DNA of 35,233 bases from UBA668 sp043721915. Lineage in GTDB: Bacteria > Actinomycetota > Acidimicrobiia > Acidimicrobiales > Ilumatobacteraceae. Of the stretch, positions 34,088-35,233 are shown in pieces. Below the pieces are notes generated by a model. It ran no database searches, was not told the DNA's origin, and saw only the letters and a list, made by a program, of their open reading frames with translations. Location: assembly GCA_043721915.1 (NCBI GenBank), contig JAYSPV010000072.1, positions 1 to 35,233 of the forward strand. Reading direction: 5' to 3'. Numbering within the stretch: the first letter of the stretch is position 1; each line of letters opens with the position of its first letter. Both the position numbers and the translations under genes were made by a program.

Positions 34088-34996
34088 TCAGGCAAAGGCG
34101 TCGAAGAGTTCGGAGAACGCTTTTGCCTGGCCGCCGGAGGTGGACGACGCCACGATCACGGGGGCAGTGACACCAGCGTCGAACCAGGCCTCGATGCCGT
34201 CGCGCACGCGGGCCACCGGGCCCGAGAGGGTGCAATCGTCCAGCCAGCGATCGCTCATCGCAGCGAGCACAGCATCCTGATCGCGGGCTTCGAGAGCGGC
34301 GATCACGGCGGTCATCTCGGCCCCGTAGCCGGCGTCGATCCAGTAGTTGCGGTAGTTCGGCAGCGCCACATAACCCTGCAGCGTCTTGCGGTTGCGAGCG
34401 CGGGCGGCTGCGAGGTCGTCATCGATGACGGTGGGGATCATGTTGCCGATCCAGAAGCCATCGGCCAGGCGTGCAGCGGGCACCAGGCCCAACGAGTGCG
34501 CCATCCGGCTACGCGATGCGTTGGCCCACACCGCTCCCTCGCCCACCTCCACCGACAGCCCCACCATCTTGTCGCGCAGCGTCGCCAACACGACCGGGGG
34601 CAGCCCGCCCAGCTGCTCGCCCGCCGTGCGCATGGCGCCCACGTACTCGCGCATGTCGCCGAGTGGCTTGCCGGTTTCCACGCCCAGCCGCTTGATCACA
34701 GGCCCGTGCGTGACGCCGACCCCGAGCCGGAAGCGCCCGCCCGCGATCTCGTGCAGGTACGCCGCCGACGTGGCGAGCGCGGCCGGGTGCTGCAGGTAGA
34801 TCGGCTGGATCGACGTGCCGAACTCGATGGTCTGGGTCGCGTGCGCAATCGAGAGGCACAGCCCCATTGCGTCGCCGAAACTCGGGCAGTAGATACCAGA
34901 GAACCCGCGCCGCTCGATCTCCTGTGCCATCTCCACTGCCTGGGCACGCCGGCCCGGCGACGCAGCAAGGGACACGGCGGGAAGACGAGCGCTCAT
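34088..34996 (-). CDS. LLM-class F420-dependent oxidoreductase
   Basis: A 302-residue TIM-barrel flavin/F420 enzyme of the luciferase-like monooxygenase superfamily. GFSGIYCPSFGDAM, IEFGTSIQPIYLQHP and AAYLHEIAGGRFRLGVGVTHGP are the family sequence order (barrel strands 2 to 4), and the length is usual. Substrate cannot be read from sequence. F420 as the cofactor is the common actinobacterial case but is not proven here. It is convergent with katG and its start lies 58 bp from the divergent dioxygenase gene. Confidence 0.85.
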   Translation of the reverse strand: MSARLPAVSLAASPGRRAQAVEMAQEIERRGFSGIYCPSFGDAMGLCLSIAHATQTIEFGTSIQPIYLQHPAALATSAAYLHEIAGGRFRLGVGVTHGPVIKRLGVETGKPLGDMREYVGAMRTAGEQLGGLPPVVLATLRDKMVGLSVEVGEGAVWANASRSRMAHSLGLVPAARLADGFWIGNMIPTVIDDDLAAARARNRKTLQGYVALPNYRNYWIDAGYGAEMTAVIAALEARDQDAVLAAMSDRWLDDCTLSGPVARVRDGIEAWFDAGVTAPVIVASSTSGGQAKAFSELFDAFA

Positions 34997-35054
34997 GCTG
35001 GAACGCTACTGCCCGAGCGCAAGCGGCCGTCACGGAACGCGTTACCGTGAGCGG

Positions 35055-35233
35055 ATGACGGCTACCGAGACCCCGGCAAGCACCATCGTCGCCCGCCCTC
35101 TGTCACCCTCGATCGGGGCCGAGATCCACGGTGTCGATCTCCGCGACGAACTGAGCGACGACACAATCGCCGGCATCCGCGCCGCGCTGTTGCATTGGAA
35201 GGTGATCTTCTTTCGCGACCAGAAGATCAGCTC
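35055..35233 (+). CDS. TauD/TfdA-type dioxygenase (cut at window edge)
   Basis: Only the first 59 codons are present. PLSPSIGAEIHGVDLRDELS followed by IRAALLHWKVIFFRDQKIS is the N-terminus of alpha-ketoglutarate- and Fe(II)-dependent dioxygenases of the TauD/TfdA family. The metal-binding HxD...H set lies beyond the window. Members remove sulfonate, sulfate-ester or aryloxy groups from small acids. The ATG at 35055 is the family-like start. Confidence 0.85.
   Translation, partial: MTATETPASTIVARPLSPSIGAEIHGVDLRDELSDDTIAGIRAALLHWKVIFFRDQKIS

Overview
The window looks like chromosomal DNA of a high-GC actinobacterium, most plausibly of the Acidimicrobiia type (inference). Supporting signs are GC-rich codon use, GTG/TTG starts, a mycothiol-type maleylpyruvate isomerase-like protein, an F420-type luciferase-like oxidoreductase, a furA-katG pair of actinobacterial layout, and a DUF4012 protein beside a polysaccharide locus. 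No rRNA, tRNA or CRISPR array was seen.

Positions 154-11839 form a glycosyltransferase island. It holds nine GT-A/GT2-type enzymes, two GT4 enzymes, a NodB-type polysaccharide deacetylase and a sugar-nucleotide epimerase. Most genes lie on the minus strand in short, tightly packed or overlapping runs. A frameshifted IS1380-type transposase remnant (1989-2218) splits the island.

Positions 11932-22596 hold the polymerisation and export-control block. It opens with two decayed genes: a Wzz-like N-terminus (11932-12110) and a GT2 carrying a frameshift, a deletion and a stop (12203-12887). Next come two paralogous cassettes facing each other. Plus strand: Wzz/BY-kinase-like A and Wzy-like A. Minus strand: DUF4012, Wzz/BY-kinase-like B, Wzy-like B and a GT4. 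The locus can be read as making a surface or extracellular polysaccharide: the epimerase supplies a sugar nucleotide, the glycosyltransferases build the repeat, the deacetylase trims it, the Wzy-like proteins polymerise it and the Wzz/BY-kinase proteins set chain length. No flippase and no priming glycosyltransferase is visible, so those would have to lie outside the window.

Positions 22662-26166 are ordinary metabolic genes: a DinB/maleylpyruvate-isomerase-like protein, an EamA transporter with a His-rich tail, an AA_synth (DUF1185) protein overlapping an EthD protein, and an HD-domain protein.

Positions 26341-29549 hold the most unusual item. A large protein with an N-terminal DUF4157 (eCIS-core) metallopeptidase-like domain and a long unassigned C-terminal part is followed, with a 4-bp overlap, by a small protein resembling the YbjN/secretion-chaperone-like fold. 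This looks like an orphan effector with a cognate partner.

Positions 29713-35233 carry a Ser/Thr-rich lipoprotein, bioY, furA-katG, an LLM oxidoreductase and the first part of a TauD/TfdA-type dioxygenase cut by the window edge.
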